Of a DNA stretch of 64,000 bases, positions 1-11,400 are shown piece by piece. The position numbers and the translations under genes were made by a program. Below the pieces are notes generated by a model, which did not search any database, had not been told where the DNA came from, and was given only the letters and a program-made list of their open reading frames with translations. Within the stretch, counting starts at the first letter, position 1; every line of letters starts with the position of its first letter. The stretch is from Dirofilaria immitis (lineage: Eukaryota; Nematoda; Chromadorea; Rhabditida; Onchocercidae), in contig JAKNDB010000079.1 in NCBI GenBank assembly GCA_024305405.1, positions 2,470,501-2,534,500 on the forward strand. The letters are read 5' to 3'.

Positions 1-3000
1 GTGGCTTTCCAAATGTTTCATTTTCTAGCTGTAGTAGAATACGTTCATATTCGCCTTTTGAGGCAGGCACTGAAAAATCGATCACATGATAGAATGCCCA
101 ATTTTGTAAAATAATCGATCTGTAAATGTGAAAGACTTGTAATACAATTACAGCTATGAGTAGATTGTAATACTCGTAATTACAGTTACATTATAATCAA
201 CTTACTAATTTCACCCCGCCATTCCCAACGCATCGCTCTCTGACACTTCGCATCCGGTGTATTATATACACAAGCAATGCAATCTTCATTTGTAACAACT
301 GCTGATGGCTACAAAAATGTGAAAATCTGGAACCACTCCAATAAATTTCAATTTCCCAAGAATTAAGATCAATATATGTGTACATATCATTCAAGATACT
401 ATCGACATTGTGTATGCTTAGAGCATTTATCAAGTTAAAACACAAATTTAAACAGAGATTTCAACAGATAATTTGAGAAATATCTAATCATTCAGGTTTA
501 CATTAATGTTGAAATAGAAAAATGGAAAATTAAAACAATTAAAAGCGAAAAGTGCAAAGATAGAGAAAAACCTGAAGACGATTTGTAAGAATAATATTAG
601 GATACATTGCACCCACATCCAAATGATAAATTTTTGGAGTTTCGAGGCGTAGAGGTCTTTTAATAAAATCATCAAGCTGTGTTTCAACCTAAAAGCTAGT
701 ATGTAAAACTTGAAAAAACCTATTCGTTTGCAGTTCAGACATATCGACCAAAATCTTTTACTTACATTAAAAAAATTAAATGTTTAAATGAAAATTTGAA
801 AAACAAAACTAAAACGCGAAATAAGATGATCATGTAGTACTACAGAAACATTGCCGTGCAGCAATTTTTGAATATCAAATCCGAACTACTCAACATAATT
901 CTGTGACAGTAAAATATACCAGAAATAGTATTAACTCCAAAATGCTCAGTTAGTATTGAAACACATTAATTTGCTTACCTTATTTACAACACTATCGAAA
1001 TCAACAACTTCATCCATATTAATACTAAGTTCACGGGTTAGTGAATCACTTAGTGCTTCTCTAACATTCTTTTTAAAGCTAAAATTGTAGCCGGTACGAT
1101 TCGAAATCTGCAAAACATATGTTAAATATTTTAAAAACCAAAATTTCTTGAAAATGACGTAAATCGAACTTTTCCGGAATATCGGCACGAAAAACACCAG
1201 ATTCCAAAGCCTCAACATGGCCCCCAACATATGTTTCACTTTCAATCACATGCCCATCATTAGTATATTTTGTTCCATTGTGTAAGGACTTATTAGGGAA
1301 AATGATATTATTCTGGAATGCTTTAACCATCAGAAGTGCTTCACATAATGTACCGGAGCCTTTACGAAGTACCTAAAGAAAAAGTGAATTTTAGAAACAG
1401 ACTTTGACTTTTTGGTCAAATAAATGCTTCAAACTTTTCTGATTCGAAAGAAATGAAGTCTAAGAAAAAACAAAAGGATTAAAACAAACAGTTTTCCCCT
1501 GACATCCTGGACTTTCAAGTAATCGATCAAATCAAAGATAAATATAAGTCTTTAAAATAAACCGAATACTCAGACAAGAAAGCAAAGACTTACATCATCG
1601 GGACCTAATGGTATAATCGTACACAAAGCGAAAATGAATGGATGGACATATTTAATGTATAGATAATAGGTTGCAACTGCATCGGACACTGAATAGTTTG
1701 CTAATGTCTAAATTTCAAAATATTCGCTAAAATTTTTCAAAGAAATAGTGACTGACATATTACATTTTAAACCCAAAAATTTGATTTAATTTTATTTTTC
1801 ATTGGCCGAAGCAAAGAAATTCGAAACTGAAGCATCAAATTAAATCACCTGAGGTTCATCTCTGGCCATTGCACACATCTGTTCAGGATCAAGTTCAACT
1901 GGATCGTACCGAAGCTTAGCTTTCGTACAAGCTTTGAGATTCTGACTTCCCACTGGTAAATAACTATCACGTTTCACCCACCTGGACTATTATACCAATA
2001 AGATTAATATGTAAATTTGATAATTGGTGTTTTAATTTCAAATATTTGATTCTGTAATTCGAACATATAATCTTATTTGTCTGATTCCAGAATGATATTA
2101 CGAAATGCCATGGGTAATACATAAATTCAAATCAATCAAATCTGAGAGAATTCATTATTTAACATTAAAAATAATGTTAATGTAAAGAAAAATAAGATTC
2201 GGATTACTATAAATTGGATTATTATAACTGTCCAGAAAATTACTTAAAGAAAAGATCAACGAAGAGCTTACTTGAACGCATCAAGATGGACTGCATTTGT
2301 AGTTCTGTATTCTCCAGCTGAATTTTTAAAAACACCAATTTCCAACAGCATATTAAAACCATGTACCGCAGCACGAGCTTCTACGAAAGGCCTGCAATTT
2401 GATTACAGGTCTGAATATAGTTATGGAATAGAAATTAATAATCAGTAAAACAGACTAACCAATCGAATGAATCGCCATTATAAGTGACGAATACAGATGG
2501 ACGCAACCGAATGATATGATCAAAAAATATTTGATAACAGATTTTTCGTCAGGCAGATTGATAACCCGAAATATTCCTTAAAGATTTCGAAAATTAAGAT
2601 ACGCCAGAAAATGAAAAATAAAGAAAATTAAGACGCGCCTGAAATAAAAAAATTTTAAGCTACTAGTGCAAATAAGTTCAAGAAAATGTGAACAAAAATA
2701 AGCTACACTCGCAGTTTTTTTTACATGGAAATACACCAAAATAAATATAGCTTGTCTCATTTAATACATATATGTAATCTATTTCCAATAAGAATTACTT
2801 TATACTCCGGTTTTGGAGTGTATTCGAAATTATCCACGTCGGTGGAAATAATCTGTCTATTGATGATTAAAAACCATTTCCATTAACCATATACGAAATC
2901 ATCATAATTTCATCAAAAGCGCTATCCGGAAATTTTAAAGGTAGCTTTGTAACTTCAATATCATAAGCCAAAATAATTGGTTCCGGTGGATCGATTAGCG

Positions 3001-5144
3001 TTGGATGACGAGTTATTTTCGGCTTTCGATCGTAATCTCTCCCTGTTACACGATACCACAAGCCTACGAATACTTCTATGTCAATGCATACCCTCATTTG
3101 ATAAGGTAAATCGTGTTCCCTGTAATTATAAGCTTACTATTTTGAAAAACTGGTAAGGAGCCAATTATCAAATATGAACTGATAAATTTAGAAAGTAAAC
3201 ATTATCTGAATCATTGGATTATAACTATAAAGACACATTTAAGTTAGAGTTGAATCAAATTAGAACTTTGTATCAATGTGATTGATCAAGTTAGACAAGT
3301 AAATACTGAATTTGCAGATTGTTGGTGTGCAGTAATGGAAAGTTCCGTGAGAAAAATTCTGATGATACTTAAAACTATGTATTTAAAACTATGTTTAAAT
3401 TCAATTCCTCCTCTTCGTTTTTCTTTGAACTTTGAGATATATTTCCAAAGTATACTGATTTAACATTTTCATTTTATTTATCATATGTAGATTTTTCTCA
3501 GGCAACAGTATCAAAAAGATTAGCTATTAACTAAACTTTAATGAATTCAAAGCAGGAGATGAAGGAAGGGAAGAAACTTTCCTTTTTTTTTCAGAATGAC
3601 AACACTTTCATTGAAAACGTTAAAAAAGATTACTGCAGTAATGATGTTTAACATTTGAAATGAGATAAATTTTGAAAACAAACCTCAAATCAATAATTTT
3701 TCTAAAACACCGCCTTCATCGGATTGTGCTTCCCGTGAACCAAAATGTCTAAAAATGATCGAAACTTATATTATATTACATTGATATTTATTATATATTA
3801 TTAAAACTTCGAGAAAAAATTGTAAGACATTTTTATAACGAAAAAAAGATTATTTTTGCTATGGGTCAGTAACGTACGAACTTGGTAAGGAGATTAGTAT
3901 ATGAAGTTGTTTGCTTTTCTCTTTCCTGATTTCTCCTTAATATTGGCGTGATATCTTTCTTGAACTTCAGAAGTTCATTTGAACTTGGGAATGAAATCTT
4001 CAAATATGTTTGCTTTATTCCAGAGAGGTGATTTTTCTGCAAGAGATGATAAATTATTCACAAATATTTCAACTTTTTTTGGATAATTATAGAAAAAAAA
4101 GCTTCTTTTAAATCAATAAATGAGCTCACTAAATCAAGATTTTCTTTTTCCACAATATCGATAGTCACTACATTCGCATACTTTTTCGATAAATATGATA
4201 AGACTTGATGTTCAAATGAAGGAAGCGTTGCGATATAGAGGTATGGACGAAACGGATATGATATCTAAATGATAATTATTTATATATGAAACCATTTTTC
4301 CAATCTTAGTGCGATTGCAAACTAAGAATGATATTTCTTCCTTTATTTTTGTTATCAAAATATAGTGGTTTTTATAACCTTAAAACGTCCTCCATCTTCT
4401 TGAAGGAAATAAAAGTCGCATACTGCAATAATATTTCTTGTTTCTTCATCTAGCATCTCCGCCTGCAACGCCAAAGACAAATTTAGTTAATGCAATTTGA
4501 ATTTTTATCACACTTAAGTTTATAAAAATAATACTTTAAAGAAGACACATTTTCGAGTAAACGAATAATCTCTATGCAAGGCGATGTATATGCACCCGTA
4601 AATTTTTACATAAAAAGTTTCGATTATAAATTGACTATATTGAAGTAGCAGTGACTAAAATTTTAATCTTTGAATATTTTCGCAAATATATTAATGTTCG
4701 TCGTTTGTTGTCAGAAATTTATCAGATGTTTGAGAATGTTTGGTAGTATTTTAAATGAACTTACAGCCTGAACATTCAATAACCAGGCATTCTTCCATTC
4801 TATATCAGTGTAACGTTGGAAACCAAATTTTTGATCCAAAACTTCAGATGAGTGAATTTTTTCCAGACGAGAACCATAGCTAAAGCTATTCATCAAGTTC
4901 AAATACATTATTAAACGATTTCAACTCGTTTAATGAAGTGATAAATAGGGGTCGAAAAAATATGTATATATAGCCAAGGAGAGTTCAAGCAAACCGATGG
5001 GCTAAAGCTTTATTCAGTAAGGTAGAAAATTAAAACGTGCAATATGATTAACATAATACAACTGTTTGTATTTCGGAGTATAAACCTAAAACTTAAATCA
5101 ACGAAAACTCACTTCTCTTGCACACTGCTTACTTGTTGATCCAT
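1..5144 (-). CDS. POLE: DNA polymerase epsilon catalytic subunit, N-terminal part (partial)
   Basis: Leading-strand replicative DNA polymerase with 3'-5' proofreading exonuclease, in the nucleus. Sixteen exons are readable: 5144-5113, 4879-4765, 4462-4379, 4264-4130, 4036-3882, 3748-3684, 3119-2799, 2576-2460, 2391-2272, 1981-1849, 1707-1594, 1372-1170, 1107-979, 688-572, 308-206 and 69-1, about 672 residues. Exonuclease motifs are intact: Exo [13 protein letters not shown] (exon 7), Exo [14 protein letters not shown] (exons 8-9), Exo [15 protein letters not shown] (exon 11). Polymerase motif A reads [18 protein letters not shown] (exon 14). The next exon has CIAC followed by a third Cys, the pattern of the family's iron-sulfur cysteines. 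The start [10 protein letters not shown] is chosen because its GTGAGT donor joins in phase to exon 2. Reading the conserved protein needs one added base in exons 6, 7, 8 and 13 and at the exon 8 acceptor. The remaining polymerase domain and C-terminus lie beyond the left edge. Confidence 0.95.
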
Positions 5145-8100
5145 ATACGAATATATTAGTTCAATTTATTCTTGTCATTACAATCTAAAAAATTTTTATT
5201 TCTCGATTTTCTTTTCTCGCTCCGTTATCTGAGACGGATAATAAATTGGTAACATTTTTATCACTAACATTGCAATCCTTATTTGTTATAATTTTTGACA
5301 CTTTCATTACTTATATTTTAGTGCAATTTTCATTGTTATAATCGCTTCGTTTTTTGAAAGAGAATATTATTTATTCCCGCGATATCCCGATATCATGTAT
5401 TTACTGGCAAATTTAAGAATGTAGCGTTAAATTATTTTGCGCAAAAAAATTAATTAATACTAAAAAGTCTCATAATTAAGAATAAATTATCGTTTTGAAA
5501 TAAAAGTTGCATTTTATCACTAAGGCTTTTTCTTTAAATTTACCAACAATAAAACTCTCAAATATCAAATAGTTTCGAGAATACTCATTTGAAAATGAAA
5601 GATTTGATATTTCGATATAATTTATTAAAAAAATATGCTAAATGTAGCATGAAAATAATTGTTATATGAATAAATTGATAAATAATAGTAAATAAGCATA
5701 ATCATTATGCATCGAATATTAATGTCAATATAAATAATAGAAATTAATGTAATAGCAATGGTAGTGATAAATGAAAATTATATTTAACTAATGCATTGGA
5801 TGAATTAATCTAACAATGAATATAAATTTTACGATATTCGCTAATCTAATTATTTGAAAAAGACGATAAACGCATAGTAATGAAAGCGATTGTGCGACGA
5901 TGAGTCGTATGAAATTAAATTTAAAAATTTTGGCGCGCCTTCTTTTATGAAACTTCCAATGATTATTGTCAGTCTGATAGGAATGATAGGAAAAGTGACG
6001 TAAACACGGAAGTGTTTGACGGAAAATAGCAATGAATTGAAGAAGCTAATTAAAGATAATTCATCATTTTACATAAATCTTAAACATTTTGATGGGATAA
6101 TGAATTATCATAACACACCCAATATGATGCGCGTCTACTAATTAAATCGATTTTTTTTTATTTAAATTTATTTTAATTTATTCTTGCTTGTTGTATACGC
6201 GACCATTTGTTTCACGCACGTAATTCACATATGTCTTACTTATTATATTTTATGTTCTTTGAATGGTTTATGTTACACTTTATTTCATTGTCAAATAACA
6301 GATGACATGTGATAATTAGATCTAAATAATATATTCATAGTTATATATATAGCTTATAAATCAGTAACAGTAATGATAATGCCTTGAATCAATGAAGAAG
6401 CAGTACATATCATAGACGACTAGTTGATAAGAATCTTGTGACAAGAAATGATATGATGATAAGGATAAGAACAAAAAAACGGGATGGATAAATGGATGAA
6501 CGAATCAGTGAAACGATGATGCAGGAGTGAAAGACATGCACAGGTTCTCATCAATATTAGTCCTGTTAAAGAAGAATTTTTTTTTCTTTCTAACGAAAGT
6601 AATACAATATTATAAATTAATAATAGTAATAGTAGTAAAAGGAAGAAGAAGAAGAACAACAACAACAGCAGTATTAATAATAACAATACTATATAAATAA
6701 CAATACTAATGGTTCTAGAATTAAAATTGAATAATTGCTAATACTATGAACTGAAATGATATTAACCCTGCAGAAAGCAAACTATAATAGATGTCCGAAA
6801 GAATACTATCCAGAGATAAGTTAAATTTTCCAAAGAAGAAAAAAGTGAAAAAAAATAGATAAATAAGGGATTAAGATTGAGGTAGCAGATCAAAGGCGGA
6901 AATAATTAGTAGGATCGATAGATGTGTTTGGCATATGAAATAGTTACCCATTTTTAATAAAAGAGTCCTGATCAAAAATGATCTAATTCAAACATCATTT
7001 CTACAAATTGATTTCGTGAATTTAGATCAGATGGAGGGACGAAAATATAAATTCTTCTTTTACTAATAAGAAATAACACTGAGTTTACTTTGATAAGACC
7101 GATCTTTTTGAAAAGAAAGTGACTTAAACATTTTTTCGTACTGATTTGCTTTGATATGGAGTAATCTTGATTCTTTTAGGATAAAGAACAAAGCATAGAG
7201 AATAAATATATTACAAAAAAAAATACAAAAAGAAATTTGCAACTCTATAAATAAAAAATCAAGAAATTACAGGAATCGTATGAAGAGTAGCATATTACAA
7301 TGAACAGAGTCAAACTGTGTAAGAAATAATAAAAAGGAATTAAGAAAATATTTGGAATAAGAAAATGAATAAAGTTTTAACAAATTAACGAAAATCGCAA
7401 ATTGCTCTTTCGAAAAATGAAACTTTTTAATTCATTTTTAAATTACCAACTTATTTTTCATAACACTATTGCAATTTTTGTCAATTTATATTACAAAACT
7501 CTTCAATAGAGTAAATGTAATGCAACGAATCAAGAATTTAAATTCACTTTTAAGAAGAGGTTAAAAATGACGAGCAATATTATTCTTCGTATATTATTCA
7601 GATGAATGACTAAACACTCTAGATGGCTTCAATAACTGATAAACAAAGTATCAAAATAGATAAATGAAAAATTCTAATAAATAACCGTCTATTATACAAA
7701 ATGAAAGACTGCCATACTTTGATAAAGAAAGAGGAATTTCAAAGTAATTCAACGAACAATTTTAATCCAACTCGAATGTATCATATTCATACGAAGTTCC
7801 TCAATGATTCGTCGATCATCCTTCTGAGCCCGAGTATAATGCATTTCTTCCCAATGCTGCGTAAATTCAGTTATCATAAATGTACGAAAATCACATCGAC
7901 AGCAACTAAATTCTTGTTGAGGATATTTTTACACTCTGTATCACCTTTCAGTTTTATCTATAAAACGAAATACATAAAGAGACTAATATTTAAAAATGAT
8001 CTCGCTATCTGATTCTATCAATCAATCGTTGCCTTTCTTAATATTCGCTTAATTCTATCTATTTCAATACCTGTCTTCATACAAATATCACTAGGGTAAT

Positions 8101-8381
8101 AAAATAAGAATAACTTCATCCGTTATCAAGTTAAATTATTTTTCATCAAATAATAAAAAGAATGGTGCAAATACTGAATCATTTTTTAAGGCAAAATTAT
8201 TTTATTTAAGTTTGATATTAAGTTCAATTTAAAATTTCCTCGTGTTTGAAGCCTTGCTAAGAATTTCATTAAATTTAATTAGGTATTTTATAGCAACGCT
8301 TTCGCTGGATCCTCAAGCAATTAAAAATGCAACTATGAAGCGTCCACAAAATTCGAACTATAAACACCTACTCAGCAACAG
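5145..8381. other. Gene-free stretch between POLE and the zinc-finger gene
   Basis: No coding exon could be supported on either strand. It holds the upstream region of POLE (minus strand, from 5145) and the 3' flank of the zinc-finger gene. Sequence is very A/T-rich, with a short purine and AAC trinucleotide tract near 6636-6670. Open frames here are A/T-run frames without family resemblance. Confidence 0.6.
6621..6690. repeat. Trinucleotide-rich simple sequence
   Basis: A run of TAG/TAA, GAA and AAC triplets, including consecutive GAA then AAC units around 6641-6668. It generates a Leu-rich open frame on the minus strand that has no other support. Confidence 0.8.
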
Positions 8382-8489
8382 TTATAAATCATTTTTTGAA
8401 AGTTCACATAGTGTGACAATATTAGGACTTAATTCTATGTCATCATCAGGAAATCGACGTATTATCATATCAGGTCAGACAGTAAGTTG
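8382..8489 (-). CDS. Probable last exon of the zinc-finger gene, with in-frame TGA
   Basis: A TTATTAG acceptor at 8490 joins in phase 0 to the preceding exon (8728-8513). Four codons (QLTV) are followed by TGA at 8475-8477. After it the same frame stays open for about 30 codons with an acidic, coding-like composition (RRFPDDDIELSP) and ends at TAA 8384-8382. The gene therefore either ends at the TGA, or the TGA is a base-call error or read through. The shared frame and exon phase are visible in the sequence; the choice between these options is not. Confidence 0.5.
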
Positions 8490-11400
8490 CTAATAAAAGA
8501 ATAAACCAGTACCTGTGATTCTTCCGGATTCGTGATAGCTTTTTTGTAAAATAACGAAAGCGGTACGTCCATGTGATGAGTAGCAATGTGAAAATCAACT
8601 ATATTTTTGGTTTCTGACGAGTAATCACAAAGTTCACATTTAAAGAACGATTTTGCTCCATGCTTTTCGAAATGAGTATTGTACGCTACGATTGTATCGC
8701 ATCGGAAGGAACATTTGTTACAAGTGAACTGAAAAATATTGGAAATTTAAAATGAATTCTTAACTCTTATTAGAAATAATCTAGTATCTGATTCGTTCTA
8801 ATAATAATAACAACCAAAAAGTTTGCAATGACGGTTCTAGTAATGATTAAGATTACTTTCTGCCCTTCTATTAGTACAGTAATAAGAGCAATTTTCAAAA
8901 CATTTTATTGAACCTTAGTTTAGTTCAAGATGGCTTGAATGAAGATATTAAATAAACTCATTCCTGATCCAAGTTTAATCTTTATCCAGAGATACTTTTT
9001 TCGAAAAGTAAAAAAACAATTTTAAATTCCGAGAACTTCAAAAATTAAAGTCCCTTCGCACTAATCGCTTAAAAAAGAATTTAAAATTCAATTTCCGATA
9101 TACTAATGAAATTGTTATACAGAGATAGCATTCTCCAAAGACATCAACCTGTCTATCTGAACGTTTTTCTGGTCGACGAATTTTCGGCCTCACAAATGGT
9201 TCAGAAGTATTTTGTGCAGCTCGTTTGATGGATGTTGTTAATCGCTGTTGTATGTGCTGCAATATTTGAAATCTCTTTCAATCTAGCTTATTCAACTTCT
9301 GGAAACTACAAAGGATAAAGTTATCCTATTAAGATGATCATAATTTTTGCTAAGTTTGCACTGAAAGAAAAACAAATGAGACATCTTTTCTTTAGTGCAG
9401 TATAAATAAAAATGCTGAAACTCAGTTTGAAATGATCAAAATTTTAAAACTGATATCAAAAAAGTTATGAAATGATCATTCTGGACTAATATTAAATAAT
9501 CAGTGCCAACCAGAGCATGATCAAGGCAATGCTGCTGAAAGCGATCTTCATGAGCAGTTTTATATGGGCACATAGTACACTGATGAACTTTAACATCCGA
9601 AGGAATCGTTTCAGGGCTTTGATGATAGCGATGTCGTAATAATCGCTTCCTATAAAATATATCATTGATACGGATGAATTTCTGTGCAGAATATCAAAAT
9701 TTTCTCAGTGCGTACATTGTTTAACAGAGTTTTGGAGACTTGAAAAATCATTCGCGCCGCATTTTTATTTTTATCAAAGGAAATGATAATTAAACATAAC
9801 ACAAAAGAATGATTAACTATCATATTAATCCAACATGATACTACAATTCCAGTTTTGATGATCAAAAAAGTCCATTATTAATCACCAAATTTATTTTATT
9901 TTTCAAACAAGTTTATGATTAAAAAAATTGATAAGATCGAAGACTAACCTATTCTTTGCAGTCGAACGAGATGGCAATGAAGGGAAATGTAGATTCAAAT
10001 GTCTATGCAAAGAAATAGGACAAAGCGAACTATAAGTGCATAAATTGCAATTATATTGACGATGTCCGACATGCATTTCTTCATGGAATTTGAAAAGTAC
10101 TTCATCCGTTCCAAAATAAGGACAATGTTTACAACGAAATGTCTCAAATGGTGATTCTGAAATAATATTAATGGTAATAATTAATATAATAGTGATATAA
10201 TAATAAATAAAAAATGATATTAATGAAATAATATTAATAGTAATAATTAATATAATAGTGATATAATAATAAGTAAAAAAGTGATAGTAATGATAACATC
10301 ACTTATATGGAAAATAGATGTTGCACCGTTCTACAATCAAAAAAAATACAAAAACAATAAAAACTCTAAGAATAGTTACGAAGTTGAAAAGGAAAATTAC
10401 TCTGAGATATTATCTATAAGAACAATTCAAACTAAAACGGTACATTTTTATAAACAGATAATTGAGAAAATTTTTAAAAACAACACCATATTCTACCTGC
10501 ATCTTTCGCTGCTTTAAAATTAGGCAATTTAGAGGCAATACGACTCAAATTGAATTGATATATTTTGCATCTTTTTGACAATCAAGCCAGAGTTCATTTG
10601 TTGAACTTATTATACAGCCTTTCTGTTCTTCTTTCATAACATCTTTTTCTGCTGCACTCATTCCACTACTACTGATTTCTTCCGAATAATAATCTTTCAT
10701 CACTCTAAAAAAAGAATTGCGTGTTACATAAGAAAAATGTGTGAAGAATGAAATTCCTCCTAATTTGTTTGAAGTATCTGAGAAACATGTTTTTAGCGTC
10801 ATAATATTTATCACAATCTTAACGCAATCACAAAAATCTTAAAATGTTTTTATCTGATTAAGTCTAAACCCTAAAATAATTTGGAAGATTCAAAGAAATC
10901 AATAAAGCTGAAAAAAAAGGCAATTCTTACATGAATTCTTCCATTTTCGTTCCATAACTTTCCGGGCTATCGTAATTCTTATGACTTTGACGATGTTTTA
11001 CTAAACAAAAATTTGAGCCGACGCTATAGCTACATAAATCACATTGATAGCGTGATAGCTTTCGATGCTTTTGCTTATGATGCCAGAATTTCCCATAGCC
11101 ATCACACGTAAAGGACATTCTCTGAAGTAGAACAAAAAAGTCATTGATCAGTAGAGAATATATGAAAATTGAATTTTAAATCGAAAGGATAATCCGTATA
11201 AAGTGATAAATTTTTCATTAAACATTTCCATAAAATTGAAGAGTTATAGATGTCACACATATAATAAGCATGTTGTAGTTTGCATGTCTAATATTGTGGT
11301 TCGCGTAAATAAGGAAAAAAATTATTTTGGCTTTTCTTTTCACAAACAAAAAAATTGTAAATAATAAAAAGCTCAGTGATGGCAAAAAGGAGGGTTTAGG

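Noticed and set aside
1..5144. POLE as a pseudogene because of several frame breaks
   Set aside because: The exonuclease and polymerase motifs and all splice sites are intact, and the same type of single-base loss occurs in five other unrelated genes in the window.
6420..6686. Leu/Phe-rich 88-residue minus-strand open frame
   Set aside because: Low-complexity translation of purine-rich simple sequence, with no gene context.
8475..8477. TGA read as selenocysteine
   Set aside because: The gene is a zinc-finger protein with no redox motif, and no SECIS-like element was recognised nearby.
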